Assembly (NCBI GenBank): GCA_023248915.1 | Contig: JAHFDQ010000398.1 | Coordinates: 1-5,952 of the forward strand | Direction: 5' to 3' | DNA from: Archangiaceae bacterium | Lineage (GTDB): Bacteria; Myxococcota; Myxococcia; Myxococcales; Myxococcaceae | DNA length: 5,952 nucleotides | In this document: positions 1-5,085 of the stretch, piece by piece | Position numbering within the stretch: the first letter of the stretch is position 1 | Layout of the letters: each line of letters starts with the position of its first letter | Position numbers and translations under genes: made by a program | Notes under the pieces: generated by a model | Seen by the model: only the letters and a program-made list of their open reading frames with translations | Told to the model about the DNA's origin: nothing | Database searches by the model: none

Positions 1-486
1 GCGCCCGGGGAAGACCAGGTCCTTCGCCAGGCCCAGCCCCACCAGCCGGGGCAGCCGCCAGGTGCCGCCCGCGGCCGGGTACACGCCCAGCGTAGTCTCG
101 GGCAGGCCGACCTTGGCCGACTTCGAGGCCACCCGGAGGTCGCAGGCGAGCGCCAGCTCGAGCCCGCCGCCCAGGGCGTAGCCGTCGATGGCGGCCACCG
201 TCGGCCGGGGGAAGTCGTCCAGCCGCTGCAACAAGCCCGCGGTGATGGAAAAGAACGCCTCGCGGTGGGTGCGGTCGCGCAGTTCGGCGATGTCGGCGCC
301 GCCCGCGAAGGCCTTGCCGCCGGCGCCCGAGAGCACCACCACCCTCAGCTCGTCGTTCGCGGCCCAGGCCTCGAAGAGCGCGGTCAGCTCGCGCGCCATC
401 TCGGCGTTGATGGCGTTGCGGACTTCCGGCCGATTCAGCTCGATGTGGCCGATTCCGCCACGCACCGAGCAGGTCAGGGTGCTCAT
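1..486 (-). CDS. Enoyl-CoA hydratase/isomerase family protein (3' part missing, off left edge)
   Basis: This gene starts at the ATG at 486-484 and runs off the left edge, so 162 residues are visible out of a usual ~255-260. It belongs to the crotonase superfamily. Such enzymes typically hydrate trans-2-enoyl-CoA to 3-hydroxyacyl-CoA in cytosolic beta-oxidation, although the fold also covers isomerases and other acyl-CoA enzymes. The first oxyanion-hole segment, GGKAFAGGADI, lies at about residues 56-66. The second, YALGGGLELALACDL, is at 103-117. Both catalytic glutamates of classical hydratases are present, E110 (GGGLE) and E130 (VGLPE), 20 residues apart as in rat mitochondrial hydratase Glu144/Glu164. 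That favours real hydratase activity; the substrate cannot be told. An in-frame TGA at 504-502 excludes an earlier start. There is no good Shine-Dalgarno, and a hairpin ends one base before the ATG. The lipoprotein gene lies 55 nt upstream on the same strand. Confidence 0.93.
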   Translation of the reverse strand, partial: MSTLTCSVRGGIGHIELNRPEVRNAINAEMARELTALFEAWAANDELRVVVLSGAGGKAFAGGADIAELRDRTHREAFFSITAGLLQRLDDFPRPTVAAIDGYALGGGLELALACDLRVASKSAKVGLPETTLGVYPAAGGTWRLPRLVGLGLAKDLVFPGR

Positions 487-487
487 A

Positions 488-514
488 CCCCTGCTTGTTA
501 GTCAAAAGCAGGGG
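488..514 (-). promoter_or_regulatory. Inverted repeat ending one base before the hydratase start codon
   Basis: CCCCTGCTT at 488-496 and AAGCAGGGG at 506-514 form a perfect 9-bp inverted repeat around a 9-nt loop (497-505). On the minus strand it lies between the lipoprotein stop (542) and the hydratase ATG (486), with its last arm one base from the ATG. As RNA, the hairpin would cover the normal ribosome-binding position. As DNA, it could be an operator for a dimeric repressor. A terminator for the lipoprotein is less likely because no T-run follows. The repeat is seen directly; its role is inferred. Confidence 0.5.
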
Positions 515-541
515 GGTTGGGAACTTTCAGGCCGGCCGGTG

Positions 542-1633
542 CTACAGGCCGGTCGCACCCTCGAAGTCGTGGGCGCAGTCCATCGGGTAGAGCACGAAGG
601 TGTATTTCGCGTTGCCGCCGTCGGCCGCGGCGCCCAGGGTGCCCGGTACGTAACCCGCGACCTGGTGCAGGTAGCAGGCCGAGAGGTTGGTGCCGCCGTC
701 CTCGCAAGGAGCGTGGGTGTACGAGTCCCACACGCCCGAGATGCCGTTGGGGAACGCGACGCTGCCTCCGTCGAGCGCCACCGCGCGGTAGTCGCACCGG
801 GGAGTGCCGCCGTCCAGGGTGACGCCGTACGTCCGGTAGTCGTCCACCAGGATTCCGCCGGTCACCTCGAAGCCGAAGTGCACGGTGTCGCCGGCCAGGC
901 CGCTGACGCGCTTGAGCGCCACCGGGTTCGGGTCGGTGACGACGAGCGGGCCGGGAACGTGGACTCGGGCGCCCGAGAATTCGCGGTTGGCCAGCACCCG
1001 GCCGCCGTCGGAGTTGCCGAAGCCGGTCGGAGCCTCGACGTCCACCAGCGGGGGGCTCTGGGTGCCGGTCTTCGTGATGACCAGCGGCGCCGCGTTCGAC
1101 GCCACCATGCCGTACTGGCTGACGATCTCGTAGCGGTAGCCGGACCGGTCGTCGAACTTGGACGAGGTGTAGAAGTAGCCGTCGATGGTGAGCACGTCGC
1201 CCGGCACCGGCTGGAAGTTGGTCGGCAGGTCGGTGCAGTACTTGTCCACCCAGATGCCGCTCGACGGGTCGGCCGGGTCGACCACCCAGAACTCGGCGTA
1301 CCAGCCCGGCGGAGAGGCCCCGGTGCAGGCCGCGCTGCCGCCCGCCTTGTTGTAGTCGACCACCGTCACCACCACGCCATCGACCCGGACGTGATCCTTG
1401 AAGGTGGCCTGCTTCACCTGGGCGATCGTCTTGGTCGCGATTCCGCCGTCGCTGCCGCCGCCGCCACCCGAACCGCCGTCGCCGCCTCCGCCGTCACCAG
1501 GGTTGCAGGCGCCGACGCAGGCGAACCCCGAGTCGTGGGGGCCGGCGTCGTTGGTCTGCCGGGCTGGGCCGCATGCGGCGATGAGGGTGCCAAGGACTGC
1601 GACAGCTCCGAAGAGCGAAAAGCGGGAGCTCAT
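542..1633 (-). CDS. Putative lipoprotein with OB-fold-like region, function unknown
   Basis: This encodes 363 residues. It starts at the ATG at 1633-1631, behind an AGGAG Shine-Dalgarno 7 nt away (1641-1645), and stops at TAG 544-542. The N-terminus is a lipoprotein signal: R4, a hydrophobic stretch at about 5-20, then a lipobox IAAC with the lipidated C21 followed by G22. A low-complexity Asp/Gly/Ser linker fills about 46-64. Residues ~68-172 read like an OB-fold module: conserved-looking beta strands HVRVDGVVVTVVD, a WYAEFWVVDP strand, GIWVDKY, then PGDVLTIDGYF. A second, weaker beta-rich stretch around 218-270 (GARVHVPGPLVVTD) could be a related repeat. Cysteines at 39, 43, 103, 133, 280, 310, 320 and 353 would allow disulfides. 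It is expected to sit in the cell envelope, anchored by lipid. I recognise no family with a known activity. It could be co-transcribed with the downstream hydratase, but no functional link is evident. Confidence 0.88.
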   Translation of the reverse strand: MSSRFSLFGAVAVLGTLIAACGPARQTNDAGPHDSGFACVGACNPGDGGGGDGGSGGGGGSDGGIATKTIAQVKQATFKDHVRVDGVVVTVVDYNKAGGSAACTGASPPGWYAEFWVVDPADPSSGIWVDKYCTDLPTNFQPVPGDVLTIDGYFYTSSKFDDRSGYRYEIVSQYGMVASNAAPLVITKTGTQSPPLVDVEAPTGFGNSDGGRVLANREFSGARVHVPGPLVVTDPNPVALKRVSGLAGDTVHFGFEVTGGILVDDYRTYGVTLDGGTPRCDYRAVALDGGSVAFPNGISGVWDSYTHAPCEDGGTNLSACYLHQVAGYVPGTLGAAADGGNAKYTFVLYPMDCAHDFEGATGL

Positions 1634-1640
1634 CTTCCTT

Positions 1641-1645
1641 CTCCT
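1641..1645 (-). promoter_or_regulatory. Shine-Dalgarno of the lipoprotein gene
   Basis: On the minus strand the sequence reads AGGAG, 7 nt upstream of the ATG at 1633. This fixes the start that gives a complete lipoprotein signal peptide. Confidence 0.75.
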
Positions 1646-1662
1646 GTGGATTTTCAGGCCGC

Positions 1663-1678
1663 GGGCTTCTAGAAGCCC
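1663..1678. promoter_or_regulatory. Perfect 16-bp palindrome in the divergent intergenic region, candidate operator
   Basis: GGGCTTCTAGAAGCCC is a perfect palindrome centred between 1670 and 1671, with no spacer. It lies 30 nt upstream of the lipoprotein ATG and 67 nt upstream of the dehydrogenase ATG. Full-length gapless symmetry in the shared regulatory region suggests a site for a homodimeric regulator such as a TetR- or MarR-type protein. No regulator gene is present in the window. If the minus-strand promoter at 1705-1733 is real, the site falls at roughly +20 to +35 of that transcript. The function is inferred. Confidence 0.45.
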
Positions 1679-1704
1679 AGGCCACCGGCCGTGACGCGCG
1701 GCAG

Positions 1705-1733
1705 CTTATACGCGCGGGCGGTACCAGCAGCAA
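1705..1733 (-). promoter_or_regulatory. Candidate sigma-70-like promoter for the lipoprotein gene
   Basis: On the minus strand, TTGCTG (1733-1728) is followed after exactly 17 nt by TATAAG (1710-1705). The -10 matches 5 of 6 consensus bases and the -35 only 3 of 6. This is the only AT-rich spot in the intergenic region. It would start a transcript near 1698, giving a leader of about 65 nt. The -35 overlaps the Shine-Dalgarno of the divergent dehydrogenase gene. On the plus strand the same spot (TATACG, 1707-1712) is only a weak -10 with no -35, so the operon promoter was not identified. Confidence 0.35.
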
Positions 1734-1738
1734 GGAGG
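1732..1738 (+). promoter_or_regulatory. Strong Shine-Dalgarno fixing the dehydrogenase start
   Basis: AAGGAGG is an almost complete anti-16S match placed 6 nt before the ATG at 1745. It decides against the in-frame GTG at 1691, which would add 18 residues not found at the N-terminus of MDR enzymes. Confidence 0.85.
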
Positions 1739-1744
1739 CCACCT

Positions 1745-2773
1745 ATGCGGGCGATCGCCTTCAGGAAACACGGCGACGAGAGCGTTCTCGAGGCCTGCGA
1801 ATTACCCGAACCGACGCTGTCCGCGCGGGGCGTGCTCGTCCGGGTCAAGGCCGTGGCGCTGAACCACCTCGACGTCTGGGTGCGAAGGGGCTGGCCGGGG
1901 TTGAAGCTCGCCCTACCCCACGTGCTGGGCAGCGACGTGGCGGGCGTCGTCGACCGGGTGGGCGCCGAGGTGGACGACCTGGCGCCGGGGACGGAAGTGC
2001 TGGTCAACCCGGGCCTGTCCTGCGGCGCCTGCGAGCCGTGCCTCGCCGGCAGAGACAACCTTTGCCGCCACTACGGCATCATCGGAGAGACCGCCCCGGG
2101 CGGGTATGCCGAATTCGTGCACATGGCGCGGCAGAACATTCTGCCCAAGCCCAAGGCCCTGTCCTTCGAGCAGGCAGCCTGCCTGCCGCTCACCTTCCTG
2201 ACCTCGTGGACCATGCTGGTCGAGCGCGCGAAGCTGCGCCCCGGCGAGACGGTGCTGGTGCACGCCGCGGGCTCGGGGGTCGGCTGCGCCGCGGTGCAGA
2301 TCGCCAAGGTGCTCGGCGCGACCGTCATCGTCACCGCCTCGACCGACGAGAAGCTGGCCCGCGCCGCGGCGCTCGGCGCCGACCACGGCATCAACTACGC
2401 GAAGGCGGACTTCGTCGCCGAGGTGAAGCGGCTCACCGACAAGCGCGGCGTCGACGTGGTGGTCGAGCACACCGGAGTCACCACCTTCGAGAAGAGCATC
2501 GCCTGCCTGACCCGGGGCGGGCGGCTGGTCATCTGCGGGGCCAGCTCGGGCTTCGACGCCCACCTCGACTTGAGGGTGCTCTTCTACAAGGGGCTGTCGC
2601 TGCTCGGCTCGACCATGGGCTCGAAGGCCGAGCTGTTTCAGGTGCTGAAGCTGGTGGAAGAGGGCCGGCTGAAGCCGGTGCTCGACCGGGTGCTGCCGCT
2701 CGACCAGGCCGCCCTTGCCCACCGGCTGCTCGAGAACCGCTCGCAGTTCGGCAAAGTCGTGCTGGTCCCTTGA
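1745..2773 (+). CDS. Zinc-binding dehydrogenase of the MDR superfamily (alcohol dehydrogenase / quinone oxidoreductase type)
   Basis: This gene encodes 342 residues, typical for medium-chain dehydrogenases, which are cytosolic NAD(P)H-dependent oxidoreductases. The N-terminal GroES-like domain carries the structural-zinc lobe, with cysteines C93, C96, C99 and C107 (CGACEPC...NLC). The catalytic zinc site of classical alcohol dehydrogenases is absent: the usual Cys position reads ALNHLDVWVRRG, and the usual GHE motif is GSD (62-64). The Rossmann domain has HAAGSGVGCAAVQ at 173-185. Later segments such as GVDVVVEHTG, a LLGSTMGSKAEL motif and a C-terminal FGKVVLVP end are typical of the subgroup annotated as Zn-dependent alcohol dehydrogenase-like proteins. 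That makes quinone/enone or enoyl-type reduction as likely as alcohol oxidation; the substrate is unknown. It is first in a three-gene operon, 13 nt before the thiolase, which suggests a role in acyl-CoA or lipid breakdown. Confidence 0.93.
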   Translation: MRAIAFRKHGDESVLEACELPEPTLSARGVLVRVKAVALNHLDVWVRRGWPGLKLALPHVLGSDVAGVVDRVGAEVDDLAPGTEVLVNPGLSCGACEPCLAGRDNLCRHYGIIGETAPGGYAEFVHMARQNILPKPKALSFEQAACLPLTFLTSWTMLVERAKLRPGETVLVHAAGSGVGCAAVQIAKVLGATVIVTASTDEKLARAAALGADHGINYAKADFVAEVKRLTDKRGVDVVVEHTGVTTFEKSIACLTRGGRLVICGASSGFDAHLDLRVLFYKGLSLLGSTMGSKAELFQVLKLVEEGRLKPVLDRVLPLDQAALAHRLLENRSQFGKVVLVP

Positions 2774-2776
2774 CGC

Positions 2777-2780
2777 GAGG
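2777..2780 (+). promoter_or_regulatory. Shine-Dalgarno fixing the thiolase start
   Basis: GAGG sits in the 13-nt gap after the dehydrogenase stop, 6 nt before the ATG at 2787. It supports this start over the in-frame ATG at 2715, which lies inside the preceding gene. Confidence 0.7.
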
Positions 2781-2786
2781 TTCACC

Positions 2787-3986
2787 ATGCAGGAAGCGCT
2801 CATCATCGACGCGGTGCGCACGCCCACCGGCAAGTTCCGCGGGGCCCTGAAAGACGTCCGGCCGGACGACCTGGCCGCGATCGCCCTGAAGGCGTTGCTT
2901 GCGCGCAGCGGCGTCCCCGCCGAGCGGGTGGACGACGTCTACCTGGGCTGCGCCAACCAGGCGGGGGAAGACGCCCGCAACGTGGCGCGCATGGCGGTGC
3001 TGCTGGCCGGCTGGCCGCAGACGGTGCCGGCGGCCACGGTGAACCGGCTGTGCGGCAGCGGCCTCGAGGCGGTCCTGCAAGGCTGCCGGATGATTCGGCT
3101 CGGCGAGGCCGACGTGGTGGTGGCCGGCGGCGTCGAGTCGATGACGCGCGCGCCGTGGTCTGTGCCCAAGCCGGCCGACGGCTTCCCCAGCGGCAAGTGG
3201 GAAGGCTTCGACACCTCGCTGGGCTGGCGCTACCCCAACCCGAAGCTGGCGGCGATCTTCCCCTTGGAACAGATGGGCGAGACCGCCGAGAACCTCGCCG
3301 AAGAGCGGAAGATCTCGCGCGGCGACCAGGACGAGTTCGCGCTGGGGTCGCACCGAAAGGCCGTCGCGGCAATGAATGAAGGCCGGTTCAAGGACGAGCT
3401 GGTGCCGGTCGAGATTCCGCAGCGAAAAGGGCCGCCGGTCGTCGTCTCGGAAGACGAAGGGCCCCGCGCCGACACCACGCTCGAGAAGCTGGCCGCGCTG
3501 AAGCCGGCGTTCCGCGAGGGCGGCACGGTGACGGCCGGCAACGCGTCGACGCTGAACGACGGCGCGTCGGCGGTGCTCCTGATGAGCGAGCGCGCGGCGA
3601 AGGAATTCGGAAAGAAGCCCCTGGCCCGCTTCGCCGGTTCGGGCACCGCGGGCGTCGACCCGCGCATCATGGGCATCGGCCCGGTGCCGGCGACGAGGAA
3701 GGCGCTGGCGGCGGCGGGCTGGTCGGTGGGGCAGCTCGACCTCGTCGAGCTGAACGAGGCCTTCGCGGCGCAGTCCTTGGCCTGCGTCCGCGAGCTGGGG
3801 CTCGACCCCGGCCGGGTGAACGTCAACGGCGGCGCCATCGCCTTGGGCCACCCGCTGGGCTCGAGCGGTTCGCGGCTCGTCGCCACGCTGGTGCACGAGC
3901 TGAAGCGCCGGAAGGCGAAGCGCGGGCTGGTCACCCTGTGCATCGGCGTCGGGCAGGGCATCGCCCTCGCCGTCGAGCTGGCGTGA
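2787..3986 (+). CDS. Thiolase (acetyl-CoA C-acyltransferase family)
   Basis: This gene encodes 399 residues, the normal size for a bacterial thiolase. The enzyme either cleaves 3-oxoacyl-CoA with CoA to release acetyl-CoA (last step of beta-oxidation) or condenses two acetyl-CoA. The active site is complete: nucleophile C89 in NRLCGSG, the NEAFA motif with N323, H355 in GGAIALGHPLG, and C385 in CIGVGQG. Compared with Zoogloea thiolase (Cys89, Asn316, His348, Cys378), the last three are shifted by seven residues. Segments such as NQAGEDARNVARMA (57-70) and the DTSLGWRYPNPKL stretch resemble the 3-oxoadipyl-CoA/3-ketoacyl-CoA thiolase branch more than short-chain acetoacetyl-CoA thiolases. A degradative role is therefore favoured, but exact specificity is not readable. 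It is the middle gene of the operon, and its stop TGA overlaps the GTG start of the next gene. Confidence 0.96.
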   Translation: MQEALIIDAVRTPTGKFRGALKDVRPDDLAAIALKALLARSGVPAERVDDVYLGCANQAGEDARNVARMAVLLAGWPQTVPAATVNRLCGSGLEAVLQGCRMIRLGEADVVVAGGVESMTRAPWSVPKPADGFPSGKWEGFDTSLGWRYPNPKLAAIFPLEQMGETAENLAEERKISRGDQDEFALGSHRKAVAAMNEGRFKDELVPVEIPQRKGPPVVVSEDEGPRADTTLEKLAALKPAFREGGTVTAGNASTLNDGASAVLLMSERAAKEFGKKPLARFAGSGTAGVDPRIMGIGPVPATRKALAAAGWSVGQLDLVELNEAFAAQSLACVRELGLDPGRVNVNGGAIALGHPLGSSGSRLVATLVHELKRRKAKRGLVTLCIGVGQGIALAVELA

Positions 3987-4858
3987 CGCACCGGTTTCTG
4001 GAAGGGCTGCGACCGACAGTCCACATCGCGCACCGCGGGGGAGCCGAGCTCGCCCCGGAGAACACTCTCGTCGCCTTCCGGAGCGCCGTCGAGCGGTGGC
4101 GGACGCAGATGCTCGAGCTCGACGTGCACGCCACGCGCGACGGCGAGCTGGTGGTGGCGCACGACGCGACGGTCGACCGCTGCACCGACGGAACGGGGCC
4201 GGTGGCCGGGTTCGACTGGACCGGGCTCGCGAAGCTCGACGCCGGGTACCGGTTCAGCCCGGGCGGAGCAGAAAGTTCCGTCCACCCCGAGCGCAGCGAG
4301 GCGCAGTCGAGGGGTGGCCCTGTCTGCTCGGGCCGGACGGAAGTGGGTCCGACGGCGCACCCCTTCCGCGGCCAGGGGGTGCGCATTCCCCGGCTGGTCG
4401 AGGTGCTGCGCGCCTTCCCTGACCTGCGGCTGAACATCGAGCTGAAGGCGGCCGGCCTCGAGGTCGCCTTCGCGTCGCTCGTGCGCGGCGAGCGCGCCTT
4501 CAACCGGGTCTGCGTGGGCAGCGAGGACGACGGCGTGGCCGCCCGGCTGCATCAGGCCCTTCCCGAGGCCTGCCACTTCTACCCTCGCGACGCGCTGGCG
4601 GCGTTCGTCATCGCCGTGAAGGGCCACGAACCGCCGCCCCTCGACGACCGATTCACGGTGCTCGACATGCCGCTGGAGTTCCAGGGCATGCGACTGTTCG
4701 ACGCGGAGTTTCGCGACGCGGCGGCGGCGTGCGGCCGGTGGGTGAACCTCTGGACCATCGACGACGCCGCCGAGATGCGCCGGCTCATCGCCGAGGGGGC
4801 CGGAGGCATCATGACCGACCGGCCCGATCTCCTCCGCGCCGAGCTCGATCGAACCTGA
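3983..4858 (+). CDS. Glycerophosphodiester phosphodiesterase family protein with an in-frame insertion
   Basis: This gene encodes 291 residues. I place the start at GTG 3983, which overlaps the thiolase stop as GTGA with a weak GAG 5 nt upstream. This start gives a normal N-terminus; the in-frame ATG at 3938 only adds an arginine-rich stretch read from the thiolase gene. GDPD enzymes use a TIM barrel and a divalent metal to hydrolyse glycerophosphodiesters to glycerol 3-phosphate and an alcohol. Hallmarks are AHRGG (H17, R18) with PENT (25-28), LELDVHATRDGELVVAHD (E45, D47, catalytic H60), LNIELK (E153, K155), and near the end VNLWTIDD and IMTDRPD. No signal peptide is seen, so it is probably cytosolic. 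Between SPGG and HPFRGQGVRIP, where homologues usually have only a few residues, about 30 extra residues (96-125) occur, encoded by a palindromic DNA element. They probably form a surface loop. Catalytic residues are intact. Confidence 0.93.
   Translation: MTHRFLEGLRPTVHIAHRGGAELAPENTLVAFRSAVERWRTQMLELDVHATRDGELVVAHDATVDRCTDGTGPVAGFDWTGLAKLDAGYRFSPGGAESSVHPERSEAQSRGGPVCSGRTEVGPTAHPFRGQGVRIPRLVEVLRAFPDLRLNIELKAAGLEVAFASLVRGERAFNRVCVGSEDDGVAARLHQALPEACHFYPRDALAAFVIAVKGHEPPPLDDRFTVLDMPLEFQGMRLFDAEFRDAAAACGRWVNLWTIDDAAEMRRLIAEGAGGIMTDRPDLLRAELDRT
4266..4342. repeat. Palindromic repeat-like element embedded in frame in the phosphodiesterase gene
   Basis: The element has an outer inverted repeat TTCCGTCC (4276-4283) / GGACGGAA (4335-4342). 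Directly inside are two adjoining stems, ACCCC (4284-4288) / GGGGT (4311-4315) and GGCCC (4316-4320) / GGGCC (4330-4334). Together they make a three-way junction with no unpaired base at the junction. GAGCAGA (4266-4272) is also complementary to TCTGCTC (4323-4329) in the loop of the last stem. The first stem's loop holds a near-duplicate, GAGCGCAGCGA / GGCGCAGTCGA. The frame used reads VHPERSEAQSRGG, which resembles the 'HPERSE' peptides that dispersed palindromic repeats produce in many predicted bacterial proteins; that likeness is from memory. The element could be analogous to Rickettsia palindromic elements. Its exact borders are uncertain, and no second copy is in the window. Confidence 0.6.
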
Positions 4859-4896
4859 GCCCCCCGGCGCGCGACGACCGGCCCCGGGGCGGTGCT

Positions 4897-4982
4897 GTTA
4901 CAAATGTTCCAGAGAAAGCTCGGCGCCGGGGACCTGCGCCTGGCTTGGGAGTCGGGGTCCCCTTCTCAGGAACATTTGTAAC
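4897..4982. repeat. 86-bp intergenic hairpin / MITE-like palindromic element
   Basis: GTTACAAATGTTCC (4897-4910) and GGAACATTTGTAAC (4969-4982) are perfect 14-bp inverted repeats. After one A/A mismatch the pairing continues for five more bases, GAGAA (4912-4916) / TTCTC (4963-4967). Inside, GGGGACC (4928-4934) pairs with GGTCCCC (4956-4962), leaving a 21-nt apical loop. The AT-rich arms stand out from the surrounding GC-rich sequence. Size and symmetry fit a miniature inverted-repeat element. The end resembles the TGTTAC..ATGTCCC-type termini I associate with IS481-family transposons, though this is recalled, not tested. It sits between convergent genes and could also act as a two-way transcription terminator, although there is no long T-run. 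Confidence 0.6.
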
Positions 4983-5023
4983 GAGATCGACCGGGGCGGC
5001 GAGCGAATGCTGGGCCCGAGGGC

Positions 5024-5036
5024 ACGAGAATCTCGT
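5024..5036. terminator. Short inverted repeat downstream of the cytochrome-like gene, possible terminator
   Basis: ACGAGA and TCTCGT flank a single A. Just outside, GCACG (5022-5026) can alternatively pair with CGTGC (5040-5044). It lies about 50 nt beyond the minus-strand stop at 5086. There is no T-tract, so a terminator role is weakly supported. Confidence 0.2.
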
Positions 5037-5085
5037 CGGCGTGCATCGTTCTACAGGCGGGACGTGCTCGACCGGCGAATGTGAG

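Larger units (their letters stand above)
4859..5085. other. Intergenic region between convergent genes
   Basis: This 227-nt stretch separates the phosphodiesterase stop from the stop of the cytochrome-like gene on the other strand. It contains a GC-rich palindrome GCCCCGGGGC (4881-4890), the 86-bp hairpin element at 4897-4982, and a small symmetric site ACGAGA-A-TCTCGT (5024-5036). No convincing gene or RNA gene was seen. Either hairpin could end transcription of the flanking convergent genes. Confidence 0.6.

Noticed and set aside
532..552. CCGGCC/GGCCGG inverted repeat around the lipoprotein stop codon
   Set aside because: It is short and pure G/C in a GC-rich genome, with no T-run; it is as likely to be chance as a terminator.
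188..1672. A 494-residue plus-strand open frame across the hydratase and lipoprotein genes
   Set aside because: It lies antisense to two well-supported genes, is low-complexity Arg/Val/Ala/Gly, has no recognisable domain, and is expected from high-GC third positions.
1691..1744. Extended start of the dehydrogenase at GTG 1691
   Set aside because: The added 18 residues do not fit MDR N-termini, and a strong AAGGAGG precedes the ATG at 1745.
2529..3896. A 455-residue minus-strand open frame opposite the thiolase
   Set aside because: It is an Arg/His/Gly-rich shadow of a thiolase whose active site is complete; no motif and no Shine-Dalgarno context.
3938..3982. Extended start of the phosphodiesterase at ATG 3938
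   Set aside because: The extension is Arg-rich sequence read from inside the thiolase gene; the GTGA overlap start at 3983 gives a normal family N-terminus.
3230..4627. A 465-residue minus-strand open frame opposite the thiolase and phosphodiesterase
   Set aside because: It is antisense to two genes with full catalytic motifs, and its composition is typical of a shadow frame.
5007..5084. A 25-codon plus-strand open frame in the intergenic region (MLGPRARESRRRAS...)
   Set aside because: It is short and Arg-rich, with no convincing ribosome-binding site and no sign of conservation that can be judged here.
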